Shown in pieces: positions 36,875 to 46,823 of a DNA stretch of 64,000 nucleotides. The notes under the pieces are model-generated. The model saw only the letters and a program-made list of their open reading frames with translations, made no database searches and was not told the origin of the DNA. The position numbers and the translations under genes were made by a program. The DNA is from Pseudomonas sp. RIT-PI-r (lineage in GTDB: Bacteria; Pseudomonadota; Gammaproteobacteria; Pseudomonadales; Pseudomonadaceae), in contig NZ_LIGE01000025.1 in the NCBI RefSeq assembly GCF_001297015.1, positions 248,001 through 312,000 of the forward strand, given 5' to 3'. Numbering within the stretch: position 1 is the stretch's first letter; every line of letters begins with the position of its first letter.

Positions 36875-38983
36875 TTGAGCGTGAAGATCAGCTTCGACAA
36901 TGAGTTGGCCGTTGCCAGCATCGCGCTGGCCGGTTGGGCTCCGCCGCTGATCGACCACCTGGCACGTTATTTTGATGTGGGCGAGGGCATGCTTCGGCTG
37001 GACTATGCTCACTTGTCTGCCGAGAACACCCGCGTTGATTGGGATTGGCTGGTAACGTCGACCACCGAACGCGAGAACTTTACGGTCAAGTTCGATCACG
37101 CTGCACGGCAGGGTGCCATAACACTGACCCTTGCCATCCTCGGGCACGGCTCCACCGGGATCCAAGGTTCATCGTCCATCTTGGACGAGGATGCCTACGG
37201 GGGGGCAGGAGCGGCCTTCAGGATGGACACGCTTGAAGTCGAATCCCGGGCCTTGCGCGAAATCATCACGGCGGCGATCGCTCCCCGTGAGATATGGGTG
37301 CGTTGGCTGCTTGATGCTCAATCCTCTGATCGGTCTCGTTTTTTGGACGATCGGGAGATCATGGCGGCCCTGGTGGCCAGTGTATCGGAGGATGATTGCT
37401 TCGGTGGCCTTCAACTGGTCGCCCCCGGTCAGGGTGAAAATAGCTGGGCGTTCGAGCAACTGGTCGAACAGCATTGGCAGTATATACGCGCCTACCTGGA
37501 GGCCAGTGTCGATTCAGGCTCCAATGTGCCTGATGTCGTCTTCTTGCTGTATGCGCATTCGCCGAAGGTGCAGGCGTCACGGTGGGCCTGCGAGCTGGTT
37601 CTTAATCGAGTCGATCCAAGAGCGTTTCCTCGACTGGTCCAGCATTGCCACACGATCGTGGCGGACGACGTGCGCAGTCTGTTCCTGCGCTGGCATTTCC
37701 ATCCCCATACAAAAAAGAAAAACGACGTCTGGACATGCGTCGGCAAAGCCTACTCGACGCTGGCTAGGTTAATGACGGACGCCATGCCTTCGGACCTCGC
37801 GCTTGCCGCGGTTTGGCACGAGGTCGCAGACCCGCCGCGCGCTGGCCAGCAAAGCGTTGCCGCAAGCCTCAAAGAGTTGCCATCCGGGGGATGGGACCGC
37901 GAGGCGTTGTGGAGCCAACTGGGACCTGCCGCTCGCGAGGCCTGGCGACAGGATCTTTTCGACCAAGTGATTGGGGAGCCGGAGCTGGCCAAAGGTTTGC
38001 TCCATTTTGCCTGCCTTTGGCTCGATCAGACGGCGTTCGGAGAAATCGAGCCGGTGCTTCTGCGATTGATGGATGACGAGGAACACCTGGCTTTTGCGGA
38101 TTGGCTCGCCAGCGCTGATCCGAGGCAGTTGCAATTGAGGGCGAAGGGGCTGATACGGTCCAAGCAGGCGGCACTGGATCTGGACGATCCGGTGGATCAA
38201 AGCGAGGATGCCACTGCGCTGCCCAGCGTCGGCGCCCAAACCTGGTTGGGCGACCCGTCCGTGGAGCGCGTCATCCATAGGGCGCTCAGCCAGATCGAGG
38301 AAAAGTTTTGCCGCGAGTATTCGGCGAGTTGGGGAGAGGACGAGGAAGCTCATACTGCGCGCCTCCTGACCCTGACCCAGGAGGCAGCTAGCAACGCCAG
38401 CCGCCAGTTACGCCAGCTCTCGTCCACGACGCGGGCGACGTACCCGACCCTATCGGTGAAGGTGCGTCAGCCCAGCAAGCGGGAAGAAGGGGCTAGTACG
38501 GCTGCCGGTGTCCCTCTTGGAGCGGACGTGCTGTTCCTGACCCGTATTGTCGACGAGGGCAAAACGGTGATCCAACGGGCCACTCTTCTGCAAGTGAAAA
38601 AGCGCAGCGGCACTGGTTCGGGAAAGGCTTTCAGTTCGACGATAGGCGTCAACCTGCGGCAATGCGAGGACATGCTCACTCAGTCAGAGCACGCCTATTA
38701 TCTCTTTGCGACACCGCCTTCACCGCGCCCAGTGCTCTGGGTTACTCCGGCCCGGCTGGTCAGAAACTTGACCCAACTGCACACGAGCAAAGCCTCGGTC
38801 GTGGCGATGCAGGTGCGAGATGCTAGCTGCTCCTATGCGGATTTCTTCCTGCATGAACTGGTCGGCCTTTGGGCGGGCGACGAACTGGAAGGCATTGTCG
38901 CCGTCGCCAATGGTGATCCCCGACTTGGACGAACGCCTCGCCATATCCTCGACATCGAGGTTCGACGCCAAGAGAATGGATAG
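36875..38983 (+). CDS. Large protein with C-terminal PD-(D/E)xK (QxK-type) nuclease core, 702 aa; unrecognised family
   Basis: The first 100 residues are beta-rich (MSVKISFDNELAVASIALAGW...), and the next 350 are mainly helical. Near the C-terminus LGADVLF holds D551 and, 22 residues later, LLQVKK holds Q573-x-K575, matching the D...QxK layout of the upstream protein. A helical stretch rich in Glu (about 470-500) could supply the third acidic residue. The start is the TTG at 36875 or the GTG at 36881; GGGAGAG at 36865-36871 fits the second better. It is the second gene of a tandem pair with 124 bp spacing. Function is inferred only: a nuclease arm of a defence module. Confidence 0.65.
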   Translation: MSVKISFDNELAVASIALAGWAPPLIDHLARYFDVGEGMLRLDYAHLSAENTRVDWDWLVTSTTERENFTVKFDHAARQGAITLTLAILGHGSTGIQGSSSILDEDAYGGAGAAFRMDTLEVESRALREIITAAIAPREIWVRWLLDAQSSDRSRFLDDREIMAALVASVSEDDCFGGLQLVAPGQGENSWAFEQLVEQHWQYIRAYLEASVDSGSNVPDVVFLLYAHSPKVQASRWACELVLNRVDPRAFPRLVQHCHTIVADDVRSLFLRWHFHPHTKKKNDVWTCVGKAYSTLARLMTDAMPSDLALAAVWHEVADPPRAGQQSVAASLKELPSGGWDREALWSQLGPAAREAWRQDLFDQVIGEPELAKGLLHFACLWLDQTAFGEIEPVLLRLMDDEEHLAFADWLASADPRQLQLRAKGLIRSKQAALDLDDPVDQSEDATALPSVGAQTWLGDPSVERVIHRALSQIEEKFCREYSASWGEDEEAHTARLLTLTQEAASNASRQLRQLSSTTRATYPTLSVKVRQPSKREEGASTAAGVPLGADVLFLTRIVDEGKTVIQRATLLQVKKRSGTGSGKAFSSTIGVNLRQCEDMLTQSEHAYYLFATPPSPRPVLWVTPARLVRNLTQLHTSKASVVAMQVRDASCSYADFFLHELVGLWAGDELEGIVAVANGDPRLGRTPRHILDIEVRRQENG

Positions 38984-39350
38984 GCCCGGCGGTGAGCCCT
39001 ACTGCCATTACATTGCGCCCCGATTCCCATAGGCTGAAAAGAACGCGGGTCGGTGATGGAAATATCCCTTTGTCACAATATTCGTATTGGAGCCAACCGT
39101 TGCTAAGCACTGTGTACTGAGCGCTTGATGAAGGGATAACATCCCTAGCCGAGCTCACGCGAGCGAGTGACCGTGCTCGGTTGCACTGCGGTCAGACGCC
39201 CCGTTGCTTGTTAAATGTCTTGTGATGGCCGCTGTTGGCGGTGTGGCTGCCTCAAGGATGCTCGAACTGGCGATGAAGAGTGGCCCAATTCAGCCTTCTC
39301 CCGGCATTAAAAATGGTAAGGCATGCTTCCGTTCTGGGCTCCTTGGATGA

Positions 39351-39377
39351 CTGCTTTCGGCCATAAGCGGACGTTCG
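39351..39377 (+). repeat. Island boundary repeat, copy 1
   Basis: The stretch ends CGGCCATAAGCGGACGTTCG, matching the shared core GGCCRWAAGCGGACGTT seen in other gaps of the island. It lies between the nuclease pair and Gabija. Its opening GACTGCTTTCGG is shared with copy 2 at 42545. Confidence 0.6.
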
Positions 39378-39384
39378 CGGGCTG

Positions 39385-39404
39385 CCGCTAATGGCTATTA
39401 GCGG
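39385..39404. repeat. Perfect 8 bp palindrome next to island repeat copy 1
   Basis: CCGCTAAT and ATTAGCGG are exact inverse complements with the loop GGCT. The palindrome starts eight bases after the repeat copy. It has no T-tract. It may be part of the same repeat unit, since other copies also lie beside inverted sequences such as TGGCAGCTAA. Confidence 0.6.
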
Positions 39405-39673
39405 GCATTGAATGGTAGGAAATGGCACGTGAACTGGCCCATGATTCAACCAGTTCCGACGTTTCAACCCGGGGGAGTGTGCAAATTAGCAAGTGCATCA
39501 GTCATGCTAATTACGAGGGAAAGAAAGTGGAGTACGGAACCTACTTCGTCAGACTCGCAAGGTCGACACCACCGCTTCATTTTCTTACTAGACAGGGTGC
39601 CCACGTATCTATAGCGTTAACCGTAACGACCTTACGCCACACTGATTTCCGCAACTTCATAAGGATTTGAAAC

Positions 39674-41335
39674 GTGCTTATAGAATCGCTACGCCTGATC
39701 AACTTTAAAAAATTCAAGGATCAGATTTTTGACTTCAACGAAGATGTAAATATTTTCGTAGGCGATAATAACGCAGGCAAAAGCACGATTCTTGAGGCAT
39801 TGGAGATCGTGCTCAATTTTCAGTATCGCGGTAGGCCATTCAGTAGCGAATTTTCACCGGATCTTTTTAACGCTGAGACAGTCGCCGCGTTCCGCGCTTC
39901 GCCAAAATCGCCTGCAGACTTACCGATTCTCGTGATCGAGGCATATATGAAGAATGTGCCCGAATATCGCGGTGCGAACAACAGCCTGAAAAAAGATGCT
40001 CAGGGGGTTCAAATTAAAGTCAGCTTTGATCCAGATTTTACTGAAGCCTATAACGATTACCTAGCCTCTGGTGCCGCGGTAACCAGCATCCCAGTGGAGT
40101 TCTACCAGATCGAATGGATGGATTTTGCTTGGAATGTTATCAAGCCGATGACCAAGCAATTCAGAGCACTCTACATCGACCCCACTCGTATCCATCCCAC
40201 CTTCGGCAAAAACCAGTACATCTCAAATGTTCTGACTACCGCACTCCGAAAGGACGAAGAGTACCGTCTGAGCTTGCACTACCGTGAGACCCTTCAATCC
40301 TTCAACAGTACTGATGAGGTCACCACAGTCAACAAGGATTTGGATTCCGATAATAGAATTACGGAAAAGAAGCTGACCATCGCCGCCAACACGATGCCCG
40401 CTGGCGCTATTCAGAACGGTCTGCAACTTGAAGTAAATGCCGTGCCGTTTCACATGATTGGCAAGGGTGAGCAGAGCAAGGTGCAAATCAAGCTAGCCCT
40501 GTACAACAAATCAAAAGATATCGACTTGGTAATGATGGAGGAGCCGGAAAATCACCTATCGCATATCGAACTAAGCAGGTTGGTACAAGACATTGAAGAT
40601 CAGCGAGGCGGTAAGCAATTATTCTTGACCACTCACAGTTCTTATGTATTGAACAAGCTTAGTATAGATAAAATCTGCTTGCTGCATGACGCATACAAGC
40701 GACTCCACTTACTGGATAAGGGGGTGGTCAAAACACTGAAGCGGCTACCAGGTTACGACACATTGCGTGTCGCACTCTCCAAGAAGGTAGTGCTAGTCGA
40801 AGGCCCATCTGATGAGTTGATTCTCAAAAGGATCTACAAAGACACTCACAATGGGCGACTGCCAGAGCAGGACGGTATCGATATCATTGTAGTTCGCGGC
40901 GTCGGGTTCAAGACGTTCATTGCAATCGGCAAAGAAATCGGTACCGCGATTAACGTCTTGCGAGACAACGATGGTAATTACGAAAAAAACGTCGTTGAAG
41001 CACGCAAAGAATATGCGGCTTTCCCAAATATAAAGCTAGTTTCGTCAAGCAATAAAGATGAGTTTTCGCTGGAGCCTGCGATGATTTTAGCCAATGCTGC
41101 ATCGGAAAAAGAGTTGCAGGCCTTTGCTGAAATTGTCCTCTCCAGAGAAACCTTCAATTTACTCGCTGCCCAACCTACTTTTGCTGAAAAGCTCGAGTTT
41201 ATCGTGGAGTGGTTCCGGAGCAGTGACGGCGACGGTAAGGGCAAAAAGAAAGTCGATTCTGCCATCAGGGTTTTCGAGACTGATAAGGCATTCAAATATC
41301 CAGCCTTTCTCACTGAGGTGCTGAATTTTGCCTAA
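39674..41335 (+). CDS. gajA: Gabija GajA-like ATPase/TOPRIM endonuclease (OLD family), 553 aa
   Basis: The N-terminal ABC-type ATPase has Walker A G30-DNNAGKST, the signature-like IGKGEQSKVQIKLAL, Walker B VMMEEPENH (E289, E290) and the switch histidine in LTTHSSYVLN. The C-terminal TOPRIM nuclease has VLVEGPSDE (E376) and RDNDGN (D431, D433). The 553-residue length is near that of characterised GajA (about 578). GajA nicks specific DNA when nucleotide levels fall during phage infection. The UvrD-like helicase gene overlaps its 3' end by 8 nt, which is the Gabija gene order. Codon use is more AT-rich than in the core genes, which suggests transfer. Confidence 0.88.
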   Translation: MLIESLRLINFKKFKDQIFDFNEDVNIFVGDNNAGKSTILEALEIVLNFQYRGRPFSSEFSPDLFNAETVAAFRASPKSPADLPILVIEAYMKNVPEYRGANNSLKKDAQGVQIKVSFDPDFTEAYNDYLASGAAVTSIPVEFYQIEWMDFAWNVIKPMTKQFRALYIDPTRIHPTFGKNQYISNVLTTALRKDEEYRLSLHYRETLQSFNSTDEVTTVNKDLDSDNRITEKKLTIAANTMPAGAIQNGLQLEVNAVPFHMIGKGEQSKVQIKLALYNKSKDIDLVMMEEPENHLSHIELSRLVQDIEDQRGGKQLFLTTHSSYVLNKLSIDKICLLHDAYKRLHLLDKGVVKTLKRLPGYDTLRVALSKKVVLVEGPSDELILKRIYKDTHNGRLPEQDGIDIIVVRGVGFKTFIAIGKEIGTAINVLRDNDGNYEKNVVEARKEYAAFPNIKLVSSSNKDEFSLEPAMILANAASEKELQAFAEIVLSRETFNLLAAQPTFAEKLEFIVEWFRSSDGDGKGKKKVDSAIRVFETDKAFKYPAFLTEVLNFA

Positions 41336-42485
41336 TAAACTCTGCATGGCGGGTGCCGGTTCAGGCAAAACTCAGAAGGTCATTACCGAATCAATCGCCG
41401 AAATAAAGCGCGGAGGTAAGGTTCTGGTTGTGACCTACACGACCAGTAATCAGCAGGAACTGCGACGTCGATTTCTGGAGGTTTTTGGTGCGCACAGTGA
41501 TAGGTTCGTGGTCAAAGGTCTTTTCTCATTTTACTTGGAAGACATGGTGAGGCCCTATCAGCAGGCGTTGTTCCAGCGGCGTATCGAGGGCATCTGTTTC
41601 AACCAGCGCAATCCTCATATGAGGGCAGATTCAACGTTTATGTTATCTGGGCGCGCCGAGCAACTGGACGATAAGAGCTACAACCCAAAACACTTCCTGA
41701 CTCCATGCGAGACCAAAGTTCATACCGGCTTTCTCGCAAAACTGGTGAGCAGGATTATGAAGGTCACGAAAAACTCTGCAGCAGTTCGACTAAAGCAGAT
41801 TTATACCCAGGTGTTTTTTGATGAGGTTCAAGATCTAGTTGGGTGGGACTACGAGGTGCTTAAGGGGCTGAACAAAGAGATGCCGACATCCATCATGTGC
41901 GTGGGAGATTTCCGGCAGACCGTATACGAGACGACGTTTGGCCAAAAAGCGCCAAAAACCGCCGCGGAAAAGATCGCGGCCTTCAAGTCTATGGGCTTTG
42001 AAGATGAGTCACTGACGCTTAATCGTCGTTGCATTCAGCCGATTTGTGACGTCGCTGACGCGGTACACAAGGGCGCTTATGAAGCGACGGAATCAGCGGT
42101 AAAAGCTGCTCCTCCTGAGTTTGCCCATCACCTAGGTATCTTCATAGTCCGGGAGTCGGATGTCGCCGAATACATCAAAGTGTTCGACCCTATGGTGTTG
42201 CGCTGGAGTGTAACATCTGGGACAAAGCTTCTTCCTATCCAGGCGCGATGCTACAACTTTGGAGGGAGCAAAGGTCTAGGTTTTGAACGGGTGCTGGTGC
42301 TTCCCGCGGAAAGCCAAATGCATTTCGTCCTAGACGGCCAAAAGCCGTTTCCAGCGAAGGACGAAACAGCTCAAAACAAGCTGTACGTCGCCATCACGCG
42401 CGCGCGATACAGTTTGGGTTTCATCGTACCTGACAAGAAGGCTACCGGTTTACGATTCCCAATCTGGGCCAAAGACCATGCTTGA
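41328..42485 (+). CDS. gajB: Gabija GajB-like UvrD/Rep helicase, 385 aa
   Basis: Superfamily 1 helicase motifs are visible: Walker A AGAGSGKT (residues 8-15), motif II FFDEVQDL, motif III GDFRQTVY, motif V FGGSKGLGFERVLVL and motif VI KLYVAITRARYSL. It begins with a TTG inside the last codons of gajA, so its translation is coupled to it. At 385 residues it is shorter than the characterised Bacillus GajB (about 494), so accessory subdomains are reduced. GajB binds the GajA tetramer and senses DNA ends or helicase substrates during phage attack. The pairing with an OLD nuclease is the basis of the call; either gene alone would be less specific. Confidence 0.85.
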   Translation: MPNKLCMAGAGSGKTQKVITESIAEIKRGGKVLVVTYTTSNQQELRRRFLEVFGAHSDRFVVKGLFSFYLEDMVRPYQQALFQRRIEGICFNQRNPHMRADSTFMLSGRAEQLDDKSYNPKHFLTPCETKVHTGFLAKLVSRIMKVTKNSAAVRLKQIYTQVFFDEVQDLVGWDYEVLKGLNKEMPTSIMCVGDFRQTVYETTFGQKAPKTAAEKIAAFKSMGFEDESLTLNRRCIQPICDVADAVHKGAYEATESAVKAAPPEFAHHLGIFIVRESDVAEYIKVFDPMVLRWSVTSGTKLLPIQARCYNFGGSKGLGFERVLVLPAESQMHFVLDGQKPFPAKDETAQNKLYVAITRARYSLGFIVPDKKATGLRFPIWAKDHA

Positions 42486-42544
42486 CAGAAGTTAATGACA
42501 CCATACAACTCTGACTTCAGAGTCGGAAGCGGCCACTCATGCCA

Positions 42545-42571
42545 GACTGCTTTCGGACTATGGCGAACGTT
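42545..42571 (+). repeat. Island boundary repeat, copy 2
   Basis: GACTGCTTTCGG is identical to the start of copy 1, and the continuation ACTATGGCGAACGTT is a diverged form of its second half. It lies in the 204 bp gap between gajB and the convergent Shedu gene. Confidence 0.5.
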
Positions 42572-42689
42572 TACTGACGACCAAGACGGCTAAACACATC
42601 GCATTCAACGCGACATGTAAGCGACCAATCATTCACTCACCCTGTGTATCCAAAGTGATTTTGTCTAACTCATATGGCGCCCCTCATTC

Positions 42690-44102
42690 TCAACTCTCCT
42701 TGCTAATCGCCTCATCTCTAGAACCTTCATGATTAAGATGTTTGAGCAACAGTTTCAGCTTGTCTAAAAGCTCATCAAAGGTGACAACCTCAACATCCTT
42801 ACATGCGTGTCGGAAGATATCAAAGCAGCGCCGCGGTTCCTGCTCAATCGGCGTGGTACCGCTGATGACAATGCATTTGATCGCATCTGGTTGCGAACCC
42901 TGTAAACTACATTGGTGAAGCAGCCAGTTACTGCGTAAGGAGGTTTGTTGATATAAAACCTGTGTAACTGCCCCGCTTAGCTCTGCGTGTGGTCCATACA
43001 CCTTGTTGTTGCGATAGGCACTTGATTGCATGAGTGGGCTGGTCGGTTTTTTGATCTCAACGATTGCCAAGGGTTGACCTAGTTCTCGAAATAAAAAGTC
43101 CCCGATTTGAGCGCCGGAGCCATCGAGACCAGAGACCTGAGCATGAAATTGGGTATGTAGAAGCTGTACTGGTCTAGCGAAAAGCATGGACAAAATAAAA
43201 ATGTTGTCTTCAAAAAAACGCTGCCAATGAGCCTCGGTCAATTGTTGTTCCAGTTTCTTTTCGAAAAGCTCGATCATATTGGCGAGCGTCACCCTCTCAA
43301 TTTCAGCGTGCAGGCTGAATAGCTCCTGCGGGGCATCCTTGGCAATCTGTCTAGCATTCTTTCTAACGGTTCTGATCGATGCCTGTCGTTGCTGCCTCTC
43401 CATAGCCGCAGATGGCTTCGAGCTTGCCATACGATATTCGACCATTTCCCCAGTACTAGTCACTTGCACCAAAGCTGGAAACTGAGCAGGAGCTAGTTTA
43501 GCGAGCAGTACGTTGCGTACATGCCAATGCTTAGCCGAGCGAATACGCTCTTTTAGCCTTCTGCCCGTCTTGTCGAACGTGCGTCTAAGCTCATCGAGAA
43601 GTTTCTCCGAAATGCGCGCGCAATTGCGGTCGATCCTTAATTGATCGTCGTGAGTTACTATTAAGGTGTCTATATCTGGCAAACGCATGAGCTCAGTACA
43701 TATGGTCTCTAGGTCTTTGATAAGCCCAAGCCCAAAGTTGCTGTTGTTCCAAATTCGCGAAGTCAGAAACATGTCGATTAGTGTGAGAGCGCCATCAGTA
43801 GTCTCTGGTAAAACCTGGTCATACTCCATTTCATAAATGATGGTCTTGATTCGACCGTGTCTGCGCGTGAGGTAGCGTTGTGCGTGCGGATTGGTGAATA
43901 CCGGATAGGTGACGATTCGGTCGGAGAAAATACGTGCAAGCCGGTGCCATTGATCTTGCGGATACGGGTACCAATCATCTGCGTCTTCGAAAGTGAAGAA
44001 GGTTTCCATGTAGAGGTCTCTACATGGCTCACCGGCTTGCTGGGTAGGAACCAGGTCAAAACTGGGATTGAAAACCGATTCAGCGTCGTACATAACGCTC
44101 AC
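42690..44102 (-). CDS. sduA: Shedu nuclease SduA-like (DUF4263), 470 aa
   Basis: The C-terminal third carries the Shedu nuclease core: EAHWQRFFEDNIFILSMLF, then GDFLF with D335 and IVEIKKP with E349-x-K351, followed by the characteristic YRNNKVYGPHAELSGAVTQVLYQQ. This arrangement is that of DUF4263 (SduA), a PD-(D/E)xK enzyme that cuts DNA at free ends and by itself gives phage protection. The N-terminal 270 residues are a helical sensor-like domain with a central tyrosine-rich EDADDWYPYPQDQW. It is a single-gene system, convergent with Gabija and transcribed away from the Shango remnant. ATG 44102 lies beside in-frame alternatives; any start ambiguity is small. Confidence 0.88.
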   Translation of the reverse strand: MSVMYDAESVFNPSFDLVPTQQAGEPCRDLYMETFFTFEDADDWYPYPQDQWHRLARIFSDRIVTYPVFTNPHAQRYLTRRHGRIKTIIYEMEYDQVLPETTDGALTLIDMFLTSRIWNNSNFGLGLIKDLETICTELMRLPDIDTLIVTHDDQLRIDRNCARISEKLLDELRRTFDKTGRRLKERIRSAKHWHVRNVLLAKLAPAQFPALVQVTSTGEMVEYRMASSKPSAAMERQQRQASIRTVRKNARQIAKDAPQELFSLHAEIERVTLANMIELFEKKLEQQLTEAHWQRFFEDNIFILSMLFARPVQLLHTQFHAQVSGLDGSGAQIGDFLFRELGQPLAIVEIKKPTSPLMQSSAYRNNKVYGPHAELSGAVTQVLYQQTSLRSNWLLHQCSLQGSQPDAIKCIVISGTTPIEQEPRRCFDIFRHACKDVEVVTFDELLDKLKLLLKHLNHEGSRDEAISKES

Positions 44103-44585
44103 TTCTCCTTGGAGCGCAACAGCAGATCGCGGTCACTTTGAAGGGGAGTATACGTCCATGCGCTCGCGAAGGAAGCGCCATTCGAAATCATCGTAATAGC
44201 GTTTTTTGACCACACAACGGTGAACTGAAGTGATCTCATTTTATTAGATTTTCTGAGTGTCTGGATTTTGGCAGGAAGCGGCCTCGGGGCAAAGTCCGCT
44301 ACTGGCCGAAAGCGGTCCGCCTAGTACGGCAGCTTTGGGCCCATAGTGTGTAAAAGCGGACCTTGAGGTGCATCACATCCAGCTGGCAAGCTGGGCCAAC
44401 TGAATCGCCCCTATTTCTGAGCGCCATTAAATTGGAGATGCGATAAGCAACTCCGAGTCGAGTTCATCGTTCTGAGGAAAGATTCGTCGAAAATGCCTCG
44501 AGCAACGGGCGAGATAAGCGCTCATCGTGACCCTGTTGCTTCAATCTCGAATCAGGGCCCCGGGTATAATTTCATTGGGATTTGT
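44103..44585. other. 483 bp intergenic stretch between Shedu and the Shango remnant
   Basis: No credible gene is present; a plus-strand frame at 44527-44850 is the shadow of the helicase remnant. The stretch contains the repeat copy at 44302-44318 and a related inverted sequence at 44351-44362. The part near 44200-44260 is AT-rich and probably carries the Shedu promoter. Confidence 0.5.
44302..44318 (+). repeat. Island boundary repeat, copy 3
   Basis: CTGGCCGAAAGCGGTCC matches the shared core GGCCRWAAGCGGAC with small differences. A second core-like TAAAAGCGGACC occurs about 35 bases further on, so the copy may be a partial tandem. It lies between Shedu and Shango. Confidence 0.55.
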
Positions 44586-46823
44586 TCAGGTTGCGGCGTG
44601 GGTTTGCGCAAAATCGATCGCGGTTGAGATATCCAATGAAATCGACGCAAACGACTTCATCAGCAATGATTCGGGCAATGCCCAATCCCATTTCTCGCGC
44701 AGCATGTTTTCTACGTCTGCGAGTATCAAATCCAGATCATTTGCATCCAGTTCACCAACGTCCTTGAGTGCCGCCAATGTCCGTTGGATATCGGCGTCAA
44801 TCTCAATCGCCAAGCCCGCGTTATCACAAAAGCCCCACATGATTGAGTAATAGGCGAAGCGCATCGTTGGCGTAATCACCGAGCCAACTGATCAAATAGC
44901 ATCTGCCTCCAGACTCAATGAGGTAGCGTTCACCGAGGCCTAACGCGTTGAATGTCTTTTTGGCTTCGTCGAGTAACGCTTGGGCATCGCGGTCTATGAA
45001 TGGGCAGGGATTAGGGTCTGCGAGGACAGCTCGCATTTCCTTGCGCACGTTGTCATGCACCATGGCGCCCAGGCCGTCGAATAGGGGAGGGGCACCTCCG
45101 CGTGCCGGGGCTACGATGATGACCTTTGCCTGAAGGCCAACATCACGAACTTGCCACCGTCGGCCACCGAAGATGATGCGCTGATCCTTTGTCAAAGGCC
45201 TGCTGACGGGTACAGAGCCTAGGGCTTTACCGTCGCACACCAGGCGGAACTCCTCATCGCTGATGAAGGCGCTATAGAACTCATAGTGGTTGATCAGTCG
45301 CTCACCGACTGTCCCGGGTAGCAACAAGCCCGAGCTGTCTTGGACGAGGAGTTCATGTTCTCCCAGCGACTTGAGCAGCTTGAGAAAGTCGGATTTTTCT
45401 ACTTTCTTGAATGCCGCTTCAGCGACCAAGTGTTTCCAAAGATCAGCCGCAGTTGCACCACCACACTGAGCAATTACAGAGAGACATTGCTGAACGAGTG
45501 TGGACGCATGAAGACCCTGAGTCCGCGGAGGTTCGAACATCCACCGAGCAACAAACGAACCATGGCAATGGTCTGAACCAAACTTTGACGTAACTGATCC
45601 GAAAGGCTGGAGCTATCCTTGAGTGGCGACTCCTTGCAGTAAACTCGCAAGATCGCGTTTTCCCCCGGTCGTCTACCCGAGCGACCCAGTCTCTGTCGCA
45701 AGCTGGCCACCGAGGGGGGGGCGCCAATCTGCACCACTGTCTTGATGCTACCGATATCTATACCGAGCTCCAGCGTCGTAGTACAGATGGCTGATGCTGA
45801 TTGGCCGCCTGCCTTGAGGGCGTGCTCAGCTTGCTCGCGCAAGTCTTTCGAAAGGCTGCCGTGGTGGGGCCAGAACTCATTGGGCACACCATCTTTCTCA
45901 CAACGCCGGCGCAACTGATCTGCGTACCATTCAACTTGCTGCCGGCTGTTTGGGAAAATCAGATTGTTGCTACCACGCAATACCTTGTAGAGGTGGTCAG
46001 CGATCGCAAAGTCGGGACTTGCCTTGTTTTCCGTTTCGTCTTCTTCGCTTTGTTCGTTAGCAGATTGGATGAGAAGCTTTTTAAGCTCGCTCATAGGGGG
46101 CTGGATGTAACCGCGAACCTGTACCTGGAGTGTCTGGCCTGAGTTTTCGGACTTAATGACGGTTACTCCTTCTGCGTCTGCAGAACGAAGAAACTCCTTA
46201 GCTAGACTCATATTGCCGAGCGTGGCTGAAAGCCCGACCCTGGGGAGTCGGCGCCCAGCAACGAGCTCTACTCGGTGCATCAGGGATTGAAGCTGTTTGC
46301 CTCGCTCACTTCCAATGAATGCATGCAACTCGTCCACGACGATATAGCGCAGATTCTGGAACACTCCGGCAAGACTGGAGCCTCGGTTGACGAACAGAGC
46401 CTCCAGGGATTCAGGCGTGATCAGAAGCACCCCTTCAGGCGACTTAAGGAAGCGATGCTTTTTACTTGTTGAAATGTCGCCATGCCAAGCCACCACGGGA
46501 ATTTCGAGCTGCTCACAGAGGCGGTCCAGTCTGTCCCATTGATCATTGATCAAGGCTTTGAGGGGACTGATGTACAACACCGACCCGGGTGGGTCGTAGT
46601 CGTTCAGCAAATTGGTGAGTATGGGGAGAAACGCAGCCTCAGTCTTCCCCGCCGCCGTTGCGGCGGCAATGATGACATCCTGATCGGCATCCACCAGTAT
46701 CGGCAAAGCCCTTTCCTGGGCGTCACGTAAGGACGTCCAGCCTTCAGCCCAAATCCAGCGCTGAATACGGGGTTCCAGCTGGTCGAATCCCGATGACTCA
46801 GAGTGTGAAGGTGGCAAGTTCAT
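44586..46823 (-). pseudogene. sngC: Shango SngC-like DEAD/DEAH-box helicase (Lhr-type), two frameshifts
   Basis: The first segment (46823-45474) carries the Walker A AATAAGKTEAAFLP, DELH in IVVDELHAF, and later helicase motifs GTTLELGIDIG-like and RLGRSGRR. It ends in an out-of-frame tail after AMVRLLLGG. The domain continues in another frame (WMFEPPRTQGLHASTLVQQ..., to 44824), then returns to a third reading (CDNAGLAIEIDADIQ..., to 44586). A one-base loss at about 45540 (in GGTGG) and a one-base gain at about 44840 (TTTT) account for both. Intact, it would be about 740 residues. Either it is inactivated or the breaks are base-call errors in short homopolymers. It overlaps the ATPase gene by 26 nt. 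Confidence 0.85.

Larger units (their letters stand above)
38984..39673. other. 690 bp intergenic stretch between the nuclease pair and Gabija
   Basis: Short frames here (for example 39422-39670 on the plus strand) lack ribosome sites and protein-like composition, so I do not call a gene. The stretch contains a copy of the island repeat (39351-39377) and a perfect palindrome (39385-39404), both listed. It probably carries the gajA promoter near its right end, which is AT-richer. Confidence 0.5.

Noticed and set aside
39422..39670. Short plus-strand frame before gajA
   Set aside because: No ribosome binding site, no domain and mixed composition; it crosses the likely gajA promoter.
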